This document shows positions 50,876-59,802 of a stretch of 64,000 nucleotides of DNA, in pieces. The notes beneath the pieces are model-generated. The model did not search any database, was not told where the DNA came from, and saw only the letters and a list, made by a program, of their open reading frames with translations. The position numbers were made by a program, and so were the translations under genes. Position 1 is the first letter of the stretch. Each line of letters starts with the position of its first letter. This stretch comes from CAZNGF01 sp964572855 (lineage in GTDB: Bacteria > Bipolaricaulota > Bipolaricaulia > RBG-16-55-9 > JAJCYT01), in contig CAZNGF010000004.1 in NCBI GenBank assembly GCA_964572855.1, positions 1 through 64,000 on the forward strand, read 5' to 3'.

Positions 50876-51118
50876 GTGAAAGGCCGAATCGCACTCGTCA
50901 CCGTGCTGGCCGACGACGTGCCGGCGTTGCGGGATTTCTATCGGGACGTGCTCGGCTTTGAGGTCCAACAGGACCTGGGTTCGTACGTCGAGTTCCACTC
51001 GCGCGGCGCCGCGCCCGTCAAGGGGCCGGCCGACATGCCCTGGGGCCAGCGCGCGGCCTTCTTCGCCGACCCCGAGGGCAACGTCCACGAGCTGTTCGCG
51101 GAGTTGCAGCAATCGTGA
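50876..51118 (+). CDS. VOC-family protein with large internal deletion
   Basis: 80 residues, whereas single VOC domains have about 115-130. The N-terminal strand-helix (ALVTVLADDVPALRDFYRDVLGF...YVEFHS) is joined directly to the C-terminal part (GAAPVKGPADMPWGQRAAFFADPEGNVHELFAEL), so roughly 40 central residues normally forming the inter-module link are absent, in frame. Either a decayed gene or a minimal half-fold that must dimerise. GTG start with GAAAGGAAC upstream. Confidence 0.7.
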   Translation: MKGRIALVTVLADDVPALRDFYRDVLGFEVQQDLGSYVEFHSRGAAPVKGPADMPWGQRAAFFADPEGNVHELFAELQQS

Positions 51119-51154
51119 TCTGGACGGGTGTGAAGGCGGAATCTGCGGCGCGCC

Positions 51155-51183
51155 TTGACATCAGACCGACGAGGGAGTATGCT
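51155..51183 (+). promoter_or_regulatory. consensus sigma70 promoter of small-protein unit
   Basis: TTGACA (51155-51160), exactly 17 bp, TATGCT (51178-51183). Starts a 600-base unit that ends at the terminator at 51743-51780. Confidence 0.8.
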
Positions 51184-51226
51184 ATCGCATTACGATTTAA
51201 CCCAGACCGAAAGGACGGTGGTCCCG

Positions 51227-51286
51227 ATGTTCAAAGTCATTCCTCAAGCGGTCACCGCAGGTCTGTGGTTCCCGCACGCCGCCTAG
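51227..51286 (+). CDS. leader-type mini-ORF (19 codons)
   Basis: Encodes MFKVIPQAVTAGLWFPHAA and has AAAGGACGG upstream of its ATG, 44 bases past the -10 box. No similarity known. Could be a leader peptide, or chance. The next 180 bases to the following gene hold no other ORF. Confidence 0.35.
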   Translation: MFKVIPQAVTAGLWFPHAA

Positions 51287-51465
51287 CCCTTCTGCGTTGA
51301 GCGGCGTTCGGCTTCCACGGCCACGCTGCTCCTGACGTTTTCTCTCAAAGCACCACCCGTCACGAGCGCGGTATCCAGACCTGCGATTCCCAATTCAGAC
51401 CATGTCGTCCGTGTGCGTCGCTTCGGCGCGCACTCACGCGCGTACAGGCGAGAGGGGGTGGTACT

Positions 51466-51663
51466 ATGTGGGATCTACAGCCCGAGCTCAACCGGCATCT
51501 GGCGGCGGAACGACACCGCGCGCTGCTGAGCGAGGCGGAGCGGGAACGGCTGTCACGCGGCGCGCGCCGTCGCAGACCCAGGATGCGGCATCGACTGGCG
51601 TATCATTTGGGCGGGGCGTTGTGCATGCTGGGCGCGCGGCTGCAAAGCGGTCAGAACTCCTGA
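51466..51663 (+). CDS. short basic protein (65 aa)
   Basis: ATG 51466 has GAGAGGGGG upstream. Sequence: MWDLQPELNRHLAAERHRAL, then SEAERERLSRGARRRRPRMR, then a hydrophobic end (YHLGGALCMLGARLQ). Resembles in plan, though weakly in sequence, the 54-aa protein at 47950, and both have consensus promoters. Unknown function; the C-terminal amphipathic helix suggests membrane association. Confidence 0.55.
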   Translation: MWDLQPELNRHLAAERHRALLSEAERERLSRGARRRRPRMRHRLAYHLGGALCMLGARLQSGQNS

Positions 51664-51693
51664 GACACCGAACAGACGCGAAAGGAGCTTTTC

Positions 51694-51801
51694 ATGATTC
51701 CATTGACCCGAGTTGACAAGCCCCACACCGCTTCACGACAGCAGAGCGCCCTGCACGGTCAGGGCGCTCTCGCTTCTTTTCCCACCCGCGTTTCCACCTA
51801 G
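51694..51801 (+). CDS. mini-ORF (35 codons) spanning a terminator
   Basis: ATG preceded by a perfect AAAGGAG six bases upstream. It encodes MIPLTRVDKPHTASRQQSAL and continues through the hairpin at 51743-51770, ending at the edge of repeat copy C. Strong ribosome site but no family; may be a regulatory peptide coupled to the terminator, or a gene truncated by the repeat. Confidence 0.35.
   Translation: MIPLTRVDKPHTASRQQSALHGQGALASFPTRVST
51743..51780 (+). terminator. rho-independent terminator
   Basis: Perfect 11-bp stem AGAGCGCCCTG/CAGGGCGCTCT with a six-base loop followed by CGCTTCTTTT. Ends the small-protein unit. Confidence 0.85.
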
Positions 51802-51897
51802 TACACCGCCACGATGTTTCTTTTGTGTAGGGGTCCCATTTCATGGGACCCGGCATACACGCCCGGTTCTTGACCAAGTGGGCGTTGTGGACGGCCA
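51801..51897 (+). repeat. dispersed repeat, copy C (partial)
   Basis: Matches the first half of copies A and B: CCGCCACGATGTTTCTTT, GTGTAGGGG, the GGTCCCATTtCATGGGACC palindrome, ACACGCCCGGTTCTTGACCA and GGCGTTGTGGACGGCC. The second half with the ACCACTGTGGT end is absent. It forms the 3' boundary of a decayed secreted-protein gene on the opposite strand. Confidence 0.75.
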
Positions 51898-52422
51898 GCA
51901 CCCCGGCGGTTGCAGCCGCGTCCAGGCTCGTGCGCAGGCCGATCCTCCGGAACGAATACACCCCGGCCACCTCGGAGATGGGATTCCGCCCCGACGCGCG
52001 GAGGCGCTCGAACGGCTCGATTCCCCGTAGCGCGTCGTGCAGCGTGTCGGGAAGCGCCTTCAACATGGCGTACATGGTCCCGTACTGCGCCGAGCTGAAG
52101 CCCTCGGCCGCCGGCACGCCCAGCCCCGATTGCGCAGCGCGTTGGCCAGCGCCAAGCGCGCGAACTCCCGCGCTTCCAGTGCCGCGCCCGCGCCCAAAAG
52201 GGTTTGTAGCGCGCGCTCGTCCCCTTCTTCCCAGAGCGCGTGCAGCGCGGGCAAGGCAAAGCGCGGGTCGGGGTCGAAGCGCTGGCCGGCCGCGTCACCG
52301 TCGAGGCCAAACGCGACGGGCGCGACTTGGACGGGACCGGCCGCTTGGGCCGGCGCGGGGGAGGCGCTCAGGCACAGCAGGGCGAGCAGGGCCGCGAGCG
52401 GGAGGCAGCGTATCGGGTTCAT
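51898..52422 (-). pseudogene. decayed secreted-protein gene next to repeat copy C
   Basis: ATG 52422 opens a signal peptide (LPLAALLALLCLSASPAPAQA) and about 100 residues rich in Ala/Leu/Glu helices (LPALHALWEEGDERALQTLLGAGAALEAREFA). Near 52130 the frame shifts by one base (ALRNRG continues as LGVPAAEGFSSAQYG in another frame) and runs on to GLRTSLDAAATAGVLAVHNAH, where repeat copy C begins. Frameshift plus truncation by the repeat indicate a dead gene. Family not recognised. Confidence 0.6.
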
Positions 52423-52462
52423 GCGGGCATGATATCGGCTGGCGCAGGGCACGACATGGCCC

Positions 52463-52530
52463 GTAGGGGCGGGTCCCCGTGCCTGCCCCGGCGCCTCAAG
52501 CCGTAGGGGCGCCCCGCGAAACGCCCCTAC
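52463..52530. repeat. two GTAGGGGC repeat units
   Basis: First unit starts at 52463 (GTAGGGGCGGGTCCCCGTGC), second at 52503-52530 is a 28-base imperfect palindrome ending ACGCCCCTAC. Lies between the pseudogene and cysQ, immediately after the cysQ stop. Confidence 0.75.
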
Positions 52531-52547
52531 TCCACCGGGATCGACCG

Positions 52548-53288
<741 letters not shown>

Positions 53289-53329
53289 GCTCGCTCCTCA
53301 AGTGCTTTTGGTTTCCTTGCTCGTGTGCA

Positions 53330-54306
<977 letters not shown>

Positions 54307-54310
<4 letters not shown>

Positions 54311-54333
54311 GCCGGGCGCGCGTTCGGTATACT
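54307..54333 (+). promoter_or_regulatory. possible leaderless promoter inside the esterase gene end
   Basis: TTGAGC (54307-54312), 15-bp spacer, TATACT (54328-54333). The next ATG starts only six bases after the -10 box, so the mRNA would begin at or beside the start codon. Confidence 0.45.
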
Positions 54334-54339
54334 GGCGGC

Positions 54340-55209
54340 ATGCAAGTGCGAGATCTGTCAAGCGGATGCGGGTTCGGGATCAAGTGGCTGGGCGTGGCGC
54401 TGATCGCGCTCGGGGTGGGATTGGCCCCCACGGCCCAGGGCCAAGCGCCCGGCGTCCAGCGCGACCTGGACGTGCGTTATTACGAGGGCGCGGGCTACAG
54501 CCCGGTCAAGCACAGGCTCGACGTCTACCGGCCCAGCGGCGCCAGCCGCGCGCCCGTGATCCTGTTCGTCCACGGCGGGAGCTGGCAGAGCGGCGACAAG
54601 TCGTTTTACGATTTCATCGGCGAGCGCTTCGCCGCGCAGGGTTTCGTGACCGTCGTGATCAACTACCGGCTCACGCCCGCGGTGCGGCACCCCGAGCACG
54701 TCCGGGACGTGGCGCGCGCCTTCCGCTGGACCTACGAGCACGTCCACGCCTACGGCGGCGACCCGCGTTCGATCTACCTGGCGGGCCATTCGGCCGGCGG
54801 GCACCTGGTCGCGCTGCTGGCGCTCAACGAGCGCTTCCTGGAGGCCGAGGGCATGCGCACGAATATGATCCGCGGCGTGATCGGGGTCAGCGGCGTCTAC
54901 GTGATTGAGCCGGACGCGCGCCTGTTCGACGACGTCTTCAGCGCCGACCCGGCGGCGCGCCTGGACGCCTCGCCCCTCGAACACGTCGACGCGCGGCAGC
55001 CGCCCTTCCTGCTGGCCTACGGCCGCTTCGACTTCCCCACGCTGGACGACCAGGCCGAGGCGCTCGCTGAGGCACTTGTCTCGCAGGGCACCCCGGCCCG
55101 CGCCGAGGAGATCGGCGGCCGGGGGCACTACTCCATCGTGCTCAACCTGGGCAAAAGCGGTGATCCGACCACGCAATTGATTGAATCGTTCGTGAACGAA
55201 GACCTCTGA
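54340..55209 (+). CDS. secreted alpha/beta hydrolase (carboxylesterase-like)
   Basis: 289 residues. Signal peptide WLGVALIALGVGLAPTAQG. Core motifs: ILFVHGGSWQSGDK near 70, nucleophile AGHSAGGHL near 150, Asp in YGRFDFPTLDDQ near 230 and His in GGRGHYSIV near 265. Fits BD-FAE/kynurenine-formamidase-like esterases. The ATG has no ribosome site, as expected for a leaderless mRNA. Follows another esterase gene by 29 nt but the two are not closely alike. Confidence 0.88.
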   Translation: MQVRDLSSGCGFGIKWLGVALIALGVGLAPTAQGQAPGVQRDLDVRYYEGAGYSPVKHRLDVYRPSGASRAPVILFVHGGSWQSGDKSFYDFIGERFAAQGFVTVVINYRLTPAVRHPEHVRDVARAFRWTYEHVHAYGGDPRSIYLAGHSAGGHLVALLALNERFLEAEGMRTNMIRGVIGVSGVYVIEPDARLFDDVFSADPAARLDASPLEHVDARQPPFLLAYGRFDFPTLDDQAEALAEALVSQGTPARAEEIGGRGHYSIVLNLGKSGDPTTQLIESFVNEDL

Positions 55210-55270
55210 TCCACTAGGCCGGGACGTTGCAATCGAAAAGAAGTCTAGAACACCATCTGACAACGCCGGC

Positions 55271-55606
55271 TCAATTCGGCCGGATCACCTTGTCCGCCTT
55301 TAGCATCGTGATCACGGTCTGGGCCATCGTGCCCACCTCGCCGACGCGCAACTGGTCGTTCCGATCCCAATAGTCCAGGCACGTCTTGCAGGTGACGATC
55401 TTCGTGCCGCGTCGTTCGAACACGTGCAGCAGATCCAGCACGGGGCTGCCCTCGGTGGTGAGGTTGATCCCGGAATTCACGCAGCCGATCACGTCGATGT
55501 GCCCGTTGGCGTCCACCAGTTCGTGCAGGAAGATCACCATCAGCTTCTGCCCCAGCTCGGGATCGCCCTCGCCCATCTTGTCGGAGTTCAAATACAGGAA
55601 GGTCAT
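55271..55606 (-). CDS. DsrE-family sulfur-relay protein
   Basis: 111 residues from ATG 55606 with GAAAGGA upstream. DsrE fold: FLYLNSDKMGEGDPELGQKLMVIFLHEL and LLHVFERRGTKIVTCKTCLDYW, where a Cys pair (C-K-T-C) is placed like the persulfide-carrying cysteine of YedF-type proteins. Probably transfers sulfur with a TusA partner such as the protein at 39174. Confidence 0.88.
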   Translation of the reverse strand: MTFLYLNSDKMGEGDPELGQKLMVIFLHELVDANGHIDVIGCVNSGINLTTEGSPVLDLLHVFERRGTKIVTCKTCLDYWDRNDQLRVGEVGTMAQTVITMLKADKVIRPN

Positions 55607-55717
55607 GCGCGGTCCTTTCTCGCAAGTGCGTTGAAAGCCACGGCGTGACTCTAGCGAGGCGAGGAATGAACGCCCATGACCTGTTGGGCCAGACTTAATG
55701 ATCTGGATCAGACTTGC

Positions 55718-55768
55718 AGGGCCCGCTGTGCGGGCCGAACGCGACGGAAACGGCCTGCGTAGCAGGCC
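55718..55768. repeat. paired GC palindromes
   Basis: GGCCCGC-tgt-GCGGGCC (55720-55736) and GGCCTGC-gta-GCAGGCC (55752-55768). First resembles the palindrome at 50818. They lie just downstream of the decarboxylase stop on the minus strand and may terminate it. Confidence 0.7.
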
Positions 55769-55775
55769 CAACATT

Positions 55776-57239
55776 TTACGGCAACGTCTTCCCGAGCCGC
55801 ACGACCTCGTCGGCCAACACCGTGAAATCCTCGCGCTTCGTGCGGTGGTTGACGTTGGCGACGCGGATGGCGTAGCGGCCGCGGAGCGTGGCGTACGACG
55901 GCGCGGCGACGCCGCTTTCCTGGAGTTGATTCAAGATTTCCTCGTTGAGCGCGTTGAGTTCGTCCTCGCCCAAGCCCTCGCGGACGTAGCGGAAGCACAC
56001 GACGTTGAGCGGGGCCGGGGCGGCGAGTTCGAGGTCCGGGTGCTGCTCGACCAGTTCGACCAGATAGCGGCACTGGTCCACGTTCTGCTGGATCAGCCGG
56101 CCGTATTTCTCGACGCCGTGCTCCTTGAGGCCCATCCAGACCTTGAGCGCGCGGAAGCCGCGCGAGAGCTGGGGGCCGTACTCGCCGAACCAGTGCGGTC
56201 CGCCGGCGATGCCGCGCTCGCCGTGCGCCAGGTAGCCGGCGGCGGCCATGTACGAGTCGTGCTGCGCCTCGGCCTCGCGCACCAGGACGCAGCCCACCTC
56301 AATCGGCATGTACATCCACTTGTGCAGGTCGAAGGCCAGCGAGTCGGCCCGTTCCATCCCGGCGGTCAGGGGTTTGAGCTCCGGCGCGAGCGCGGCCAGC
56401 GCGCCGAAGGCGCCGTCGACGTGGTACCAGAGTCCCTCGCGCGCGGCGATCTCGGCCAGCGCGTCCAAATCGTCGAACGCGCCCGTGTTGACCGTGCCGG
56501 CGTTGCCCACCACGCAGAAGGGGTGCAGCCCGTCGGCCTTGTCCCGCCTGATTTGGGCTTCGAGCGCGTCCAGGTCGATCTCGTAAGACTCGTTGGTCGG
56601 GACCAGGCGCAGCGACTCCAGCCCGAGCCCCAGGGCCATGACGGCCTTGTGGACCGAGTTGTGGACCTGCTCGGAGGCATACAGAACCATGCGCCGCGGC
56701 GCGCCCTGCAGGCCCACCTCGCGCAGCGCGACCTCGGCGCGCGCGTTGCGGGCCACGGTGAGGCCGATCAGGTTGGCCATCGAGCCGCCGCTGGCCAGCA
56801 GGCCGCCCGCCGCGCGCGGGAAGCCCAGCAGTTCTTTGAACCAGTTGAGCACCTGCGCCTCGACGTAGTTGGCCGCGTGCTCGCCGCCGCCCAGGTTGGG
56901 GTTCATGCCGGCGGCCAGCAGCTCGGCCAGCATCCCCAGCGGCGTGCCCGTGCCGATCACCCAGCCCCAGAAGCGCGGGTGGATGTTGCCGATCGGGTAG
57001 GGCAGCACGTGGGCCTTGAACGCCTCGTAGATCGCGGCCCGATCCTGCGGCGCGCGCGGGACGGGCTGGTCCATGTACGCTTTGGATTCGGTCGGGATCG
57101 CCTGCCACACGGGCCGCTCGCGCACGTTCTTTTGATAGTCGAGCATGTCGTCGACCATCCGGTGCGCCAGCGCGCGCAAATCGTCCCAGTTTTGCGGGTC
57201 GAGCGTTTCCTCGGATTGCGGCGTGACATCGGTGTGCAT
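55776..57239 (-). CDS. PLP-dependent decarboxylase, group II (aromatic amino acid/glutamate type)
   Basis: 487 residues. Begins with the N-terminal helical flap (WDDLRALAHRMVDDMLDYQ). PLP region: ASGGSMANLIGLTVARNAR near 165, HVDGAFGALAALA near 270 and the Schiff-base lysine in LAFDLHKWMYMPIEVG near 310. Start ATG 57239 with AAGGAG upstream; the GTG six bases earlier is less likely. Decarboxylates an aromatic or acidic amino acid to an amine; exact substrate open. Confidence 0.92.
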   Translation of the reverse strand: MHTDVTPQSEETLDPQNWDDLRALAHRMVDDMLDYQKNVRERPVWQAIPTESKAYMDQPVPRAPQDRAAIYEAFKAHVLPYPIGNIHPRFWGWVIGTGTPLGMLAELLAAGMNPNLGGGEHAANYVEAQVLNWFKELLGFPRAAGGLLASGGSMANLIGLTVARNARAEVALREVGLQGAPRRMVLYASEQVHNSVHKAVMALGLGLESLRLVPTNESYEIDLDALEAQIRRDKADGLHPFCVVGNAGTVNTGAFDDLDALAEIAAREGLWYHVDGAFGALAALAPELKPLTAGMERADSLAFDLHKWMYMPIEVGCVLVREAEAQHDSYMAAAGYLAHGERGIAGGPHWFGEYGPQLSRGFRALKVWMGLKEHGVEKYGRLIQQNVDQCRYLVELVEQHPDLELAAPAPLNVVCFRYVREGLGEDELNALNEEILNQLQESGVAAPSYATLRGRYAIRVANVNHRTKREDFTVLADEVVRLGKTLP

Positions 57240-57325
57240 GGCCACTCCTTGGAAATCGTCTTCGGGATTTATAATGTGGACGATCAGCGTAACCGAGCGC
57301 TGGCCGGATGCAAGAAGGGGGTTTT

Positions 57326-57448
57326 ATGAAGGGGGCCGTGCGGATCGTTCTGCTGTTGACGCTGTTGGGCTGGAACGCGAGCGCGCTGCCGGGGTCGGCG
57401 CTGGCGCAGGCCGAGCCCAACCCGTTCCTCGACCTGCTGCACGAGTAG
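57326..57448 (+). CDS. 40-residue secreted microprotein
   Basis: ATG 57326 with AAGAAGGGGG upstream; stop directly abuts the next ATG. Signal peptide RIVLLLTLLGWNASALPGSALAQ, leaving a mature peptide of about 12 residues (AEPNPFLDLLHE). The last residues resemble the end of the next protein (DPLLLHE). Could be a true small exported peptide, or the 5' part of a tandem duplication. Confidence 0.55.
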   Translation: MKGAVRIVLLLTLLGWNASALPGSALAQAEPNPFLDLLHE

Positions 57449-58636
57449 ATGGCCGCGCTCCGACTGGCGCTGATCGCGGCCCTGCTGGGGGCGCTGCTGC
57501 TGGGCTGGACGCTGCTCCGGGGCGAGCCCGCCCCGGAGGTCTCCGTTGAGCCGCCCGTCGAAATCGAACGGCCCGCGCCCTCCCGGCTCGACGCCTACCT
57601 CGACCTGCTCGCGCTCGTCCCCGCCGCGCGCGAAACGCGGGCGCGCGTCCTGCTGAACGACTACGAGCGCGCCGTGGAAGCGCTCGGGCTCGTACGGCCG
57701 GGGCCCGAGGCCGAGCGCTCGGAGGTGCTGGCCTACGCCGAGCGGCTCGATCGAGCGGGCTTGGCGCCGGGGCCCTACGTCAGCGGCTTCGACGCGTCCG
57801 CGGCGGCCACGCTCGACGCGTTGAGGGCCAACGCGGGCTACGACCTGCGCGACGTGGCCCTAAGCCTGAGCGCGGGCGAACCGCCCGAGGCCTACAGCGC
57901 GCTGGCGCTGCAGACCGCCTCCGACAAGATCCGTCGGACCCTGATCCGCAACACGCGGGACGCTCGCCTGGAGGCCTACGCCGGCGCCCCCGTGCTGCGT
58001 TGGGGCGGGGAGTTCGACGCCGAACCGGCGCGCCGGCTACGGGCGCCCATGTACGATTCACTCGGCCGTGGCGCCAAGCTCGCCTTCCTGGAGCGAACGC
58101 TGCTGTACACGGTCTGGACGCAAGGGCTCTACCGCATGCTCGACGCGCGCGCGGGCGAGCTCGACGCACTGGCCGACGACGTGGACTTGCGGGCGCTTGC
58201 GCGCGGCCTGGCCGAGCTGGGCGCGTTCAGCGCGTTGCTCTCGGACCGCACCCAAAGCGCCCGCCGGATCGTGCAAGCGCGCGGCGACCCCGGCTTGGCC
58301 GAACGGCTGGCCGCGCAGCCCCAGCTCGCCGGCTACGAGGCGTTCGCCGTCGGGCTGGGTCGAGACGAGGCGGGGTCGTTTGTGGGGCTGGTTCTGATCC
58401 ACGACGCGGCGTCGGACGCGCAGGCCAACGCCGCGCGCCTGGCCTCTCGTCTACGCGACGGGATCAGCCTGAGCGCGCTGCGCCCCTGGCGCGAGCGCTT
58501 CGATCCCGAGCGCGCGACCATCTGGTCCGAGGGGCGTGCCCTGAGTGCCAAGCTCCGTTTCGCGCAAGCCGACCCTCCCCCGCGCGCCTGGCTCGACTGG
58601 GTCTACGAGCACGATCCATTGCTGTTGCACGAGTAG
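57449..58636 (+). CDS. membrane-anchored hypothetical protein
   Basis: Not recognised. 395 residues. N-terminal signal anchor (RLALIAALLGALLLGWTLL), a Glu/Pro-rich linker, then alanine- and arginine-rich helices over the rest of the chain (ETRARVLLNDYERAVEALGLVRPG, KAKLAFLERTLLYTVW-like segment near 215). No catalytic motif. Starts with no gap after the microprotein gene and shares its C-terminal ending. Extracytoplasmic location inferred. Confidence 0.7.
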   Translation: MAALRLALIAALLGALLLGWTLLRGEPAPEVSVEPPVEIERPAPSRLDAYLDLLALVPAARETRARVLLNDYERAVEALGLVRPGPEAERSEVLAYAERLDRAGLAPGPYVSGFDASAAATLDALRANAGYDLRDVALSLSAGEPPEAYSALALQTASDKIRRTLIRNTRDARLEAYAGAPVLRWGGEFDAEPARRLRAPMYDSLGRGAKLAFLERTLLYTVWTQGLYRMLDARAGELDALADDVDLRALARGLAELGAFSALLSDRTQSARRIVQARGDPGLAERLAAQPQLAGYEAFAVGLGRDEAGSFVGLVLIHDAASDAQANAARLASRLRDGISLSALRPWRERFDPERATIWSEGRALSAKLRFAQADPPPRAWLDWVYEHDPLLLHE

Positions 58637-58737
58637 GACTTTCGCCCATCACCGACAGTTGCTACACTGACGCGCGAAATCCAACAGCCGTAGAGCCCCC
58701 TCTTCCTTGACGGGAGAGGGAACCCTAAAGGAACACG

Positions 58738-59205
58738 ATGGGTCAGCAAAGCCTGCAAGATCGCTATGCCCCGCGCGGGACGTGCTTCGGCTGCGGGCCG
58801 GCCAACCCGCGCGGGCTCCGGATCAAGAGCTTTCCCGAGGGCGACGCGGTCGTGTGCGCCTGGCAGCCCGAGCCGCACCACGAGGCGTTTTCAGGCAGCC
58901 TCAACGGCGGGATCATCGGGACGCTGATGGACTGCCACTCCAACTGGACGGCGGCCTGGCACCTGATGAACCGGAACGGGCTGGAACACCCGCCCTGCAC
59001 CGTGACGGCCGAGTACGCGATCCAGCTGAAGCGGCCCACGCCGACGCGCCAGGGGCCCGTGCGGCTCACGGCGCGCGTGGTGGACGCATCCGAGGACCGG
59101 GCCACCACCGAGGCCGAGCTGGCCGCGGGCGGGCGGGTGTGCGCGACCTGCCGGGCCACGTTCGTGGCCGTGCGGCCGGGGCACCCGGCCTACCACCGCT
59201 GGTAA
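58738..59205 (+). CDS. PaaI-type hotdog-fold thioesterase
   Basis: 155 residues. N-terminal CFGCGPANPRGL (common in this subgroup), then GSLNGGIIGTLMDCHSNW with the catalytic Asp/Gly helix near residue 63, and the TVTAEYAIQLKRPTPTRQGPV strand. Hydrolyses acyl-CoA or similar thioesters. ATG with AAAGGAAC upstream; ends 2 nt before the NTPase gene. Confidence 0.88.
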   Translation: MGQQSLQDRYAPRGTCFGCGPANPRGLRIKSFPEGDAVVCAWQPEPHHEAFSGSLNGGIIGTLMDCHSNWTAAWHLMNRNGLEHPPCTVTAEYAIQLKRPTPTRQGPVRLTARVVDASEDRATTEAELAAGGRVCATCRATFVAVRPGHPAYHRW

Positions 59206-59207
59206 CC

Positions 59208-59723
59208 ATGCATATCGCGATCACGGGCCGACCCGGTTCCGGCAAGTCGACGCTCTGCAGGCGCATCGTGGCCTCGTTCCCCGGCGCCTTCGGCGGGATC
59301 GTCACCGAGGACATCCGCGACGAGCGCGGGCGGCGCAAGGGGTTCGAGCTGTGTGACGTGGCCACGGGCGAACGCGAAATCTTCGCCCACGTCCACCTCA
59401 AAGGCCGTGGCCCGCGTGTCGGCATCTACTGGGTCAACCTGGACGTCGTCGAGGGCCTGGGCGTGGCCGCCATCGGGCGCGCGCTGGAGGCAAGCGATGC
59501 CGTCGTCATCGATGAGGTCGCGCCCATGGAGCTCAAGAGCCGCAAGTTTGCCAAGGCCGTGCGGGTCGTGCTGGACTCCGACAAGCCCTACGTGATCGCC
59601 GTCCACGGCAGCTCGACGCACGCGTTGGCGCAACGGGTGCGTCGCGAGAGCGAGCTGATCGAGGTCACCCCCCGAAACCGCGACGATTTGTTCGAGTGGC
59701 TGTTCGCGGAGCTTTCGGAGTAG
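59208..59723 (+). CDS. nucleoside-triphosphatase of the THEP1 family
   Basis: 171 residues. P-loop ITGRPGSGKSTL at 5-16, then GGIVTEDIRDERGRRKGFEL, and Walker B-like VVIDEVAPMELKS near 103, all typical of THEP1/NTPCR proteins that hydrolyse NTPs or phosphorylate nucleosides. Follows the thioesterase by 2 nt, so both are one transcription unit. Biological role of the family is unsettled. Confidence 0.9.
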   Translation: MHIAITGRPGSGKSTLCRRIVASFPGAFGGIVTEDIRDERGRRKGFELCDVATGEREIFAHVHLKGRGPRVGIYWVNLDVVEGLGVAAIGRALEASDAVVIDEVAPMELKSRKFAKAVRVVLDSDKPYVIAVHGSSTHALAQRVRRESELIEVTPRNRDDLFEWLFAELSE

Positions 59724-59802
59724 TTGAACACGCATCCCCAAGCGAACGGCTCCCGCATGCCATCCGGTAGCGCCCCTCGAAGCCGCTCGATAGGCTGAAC
59801 CC

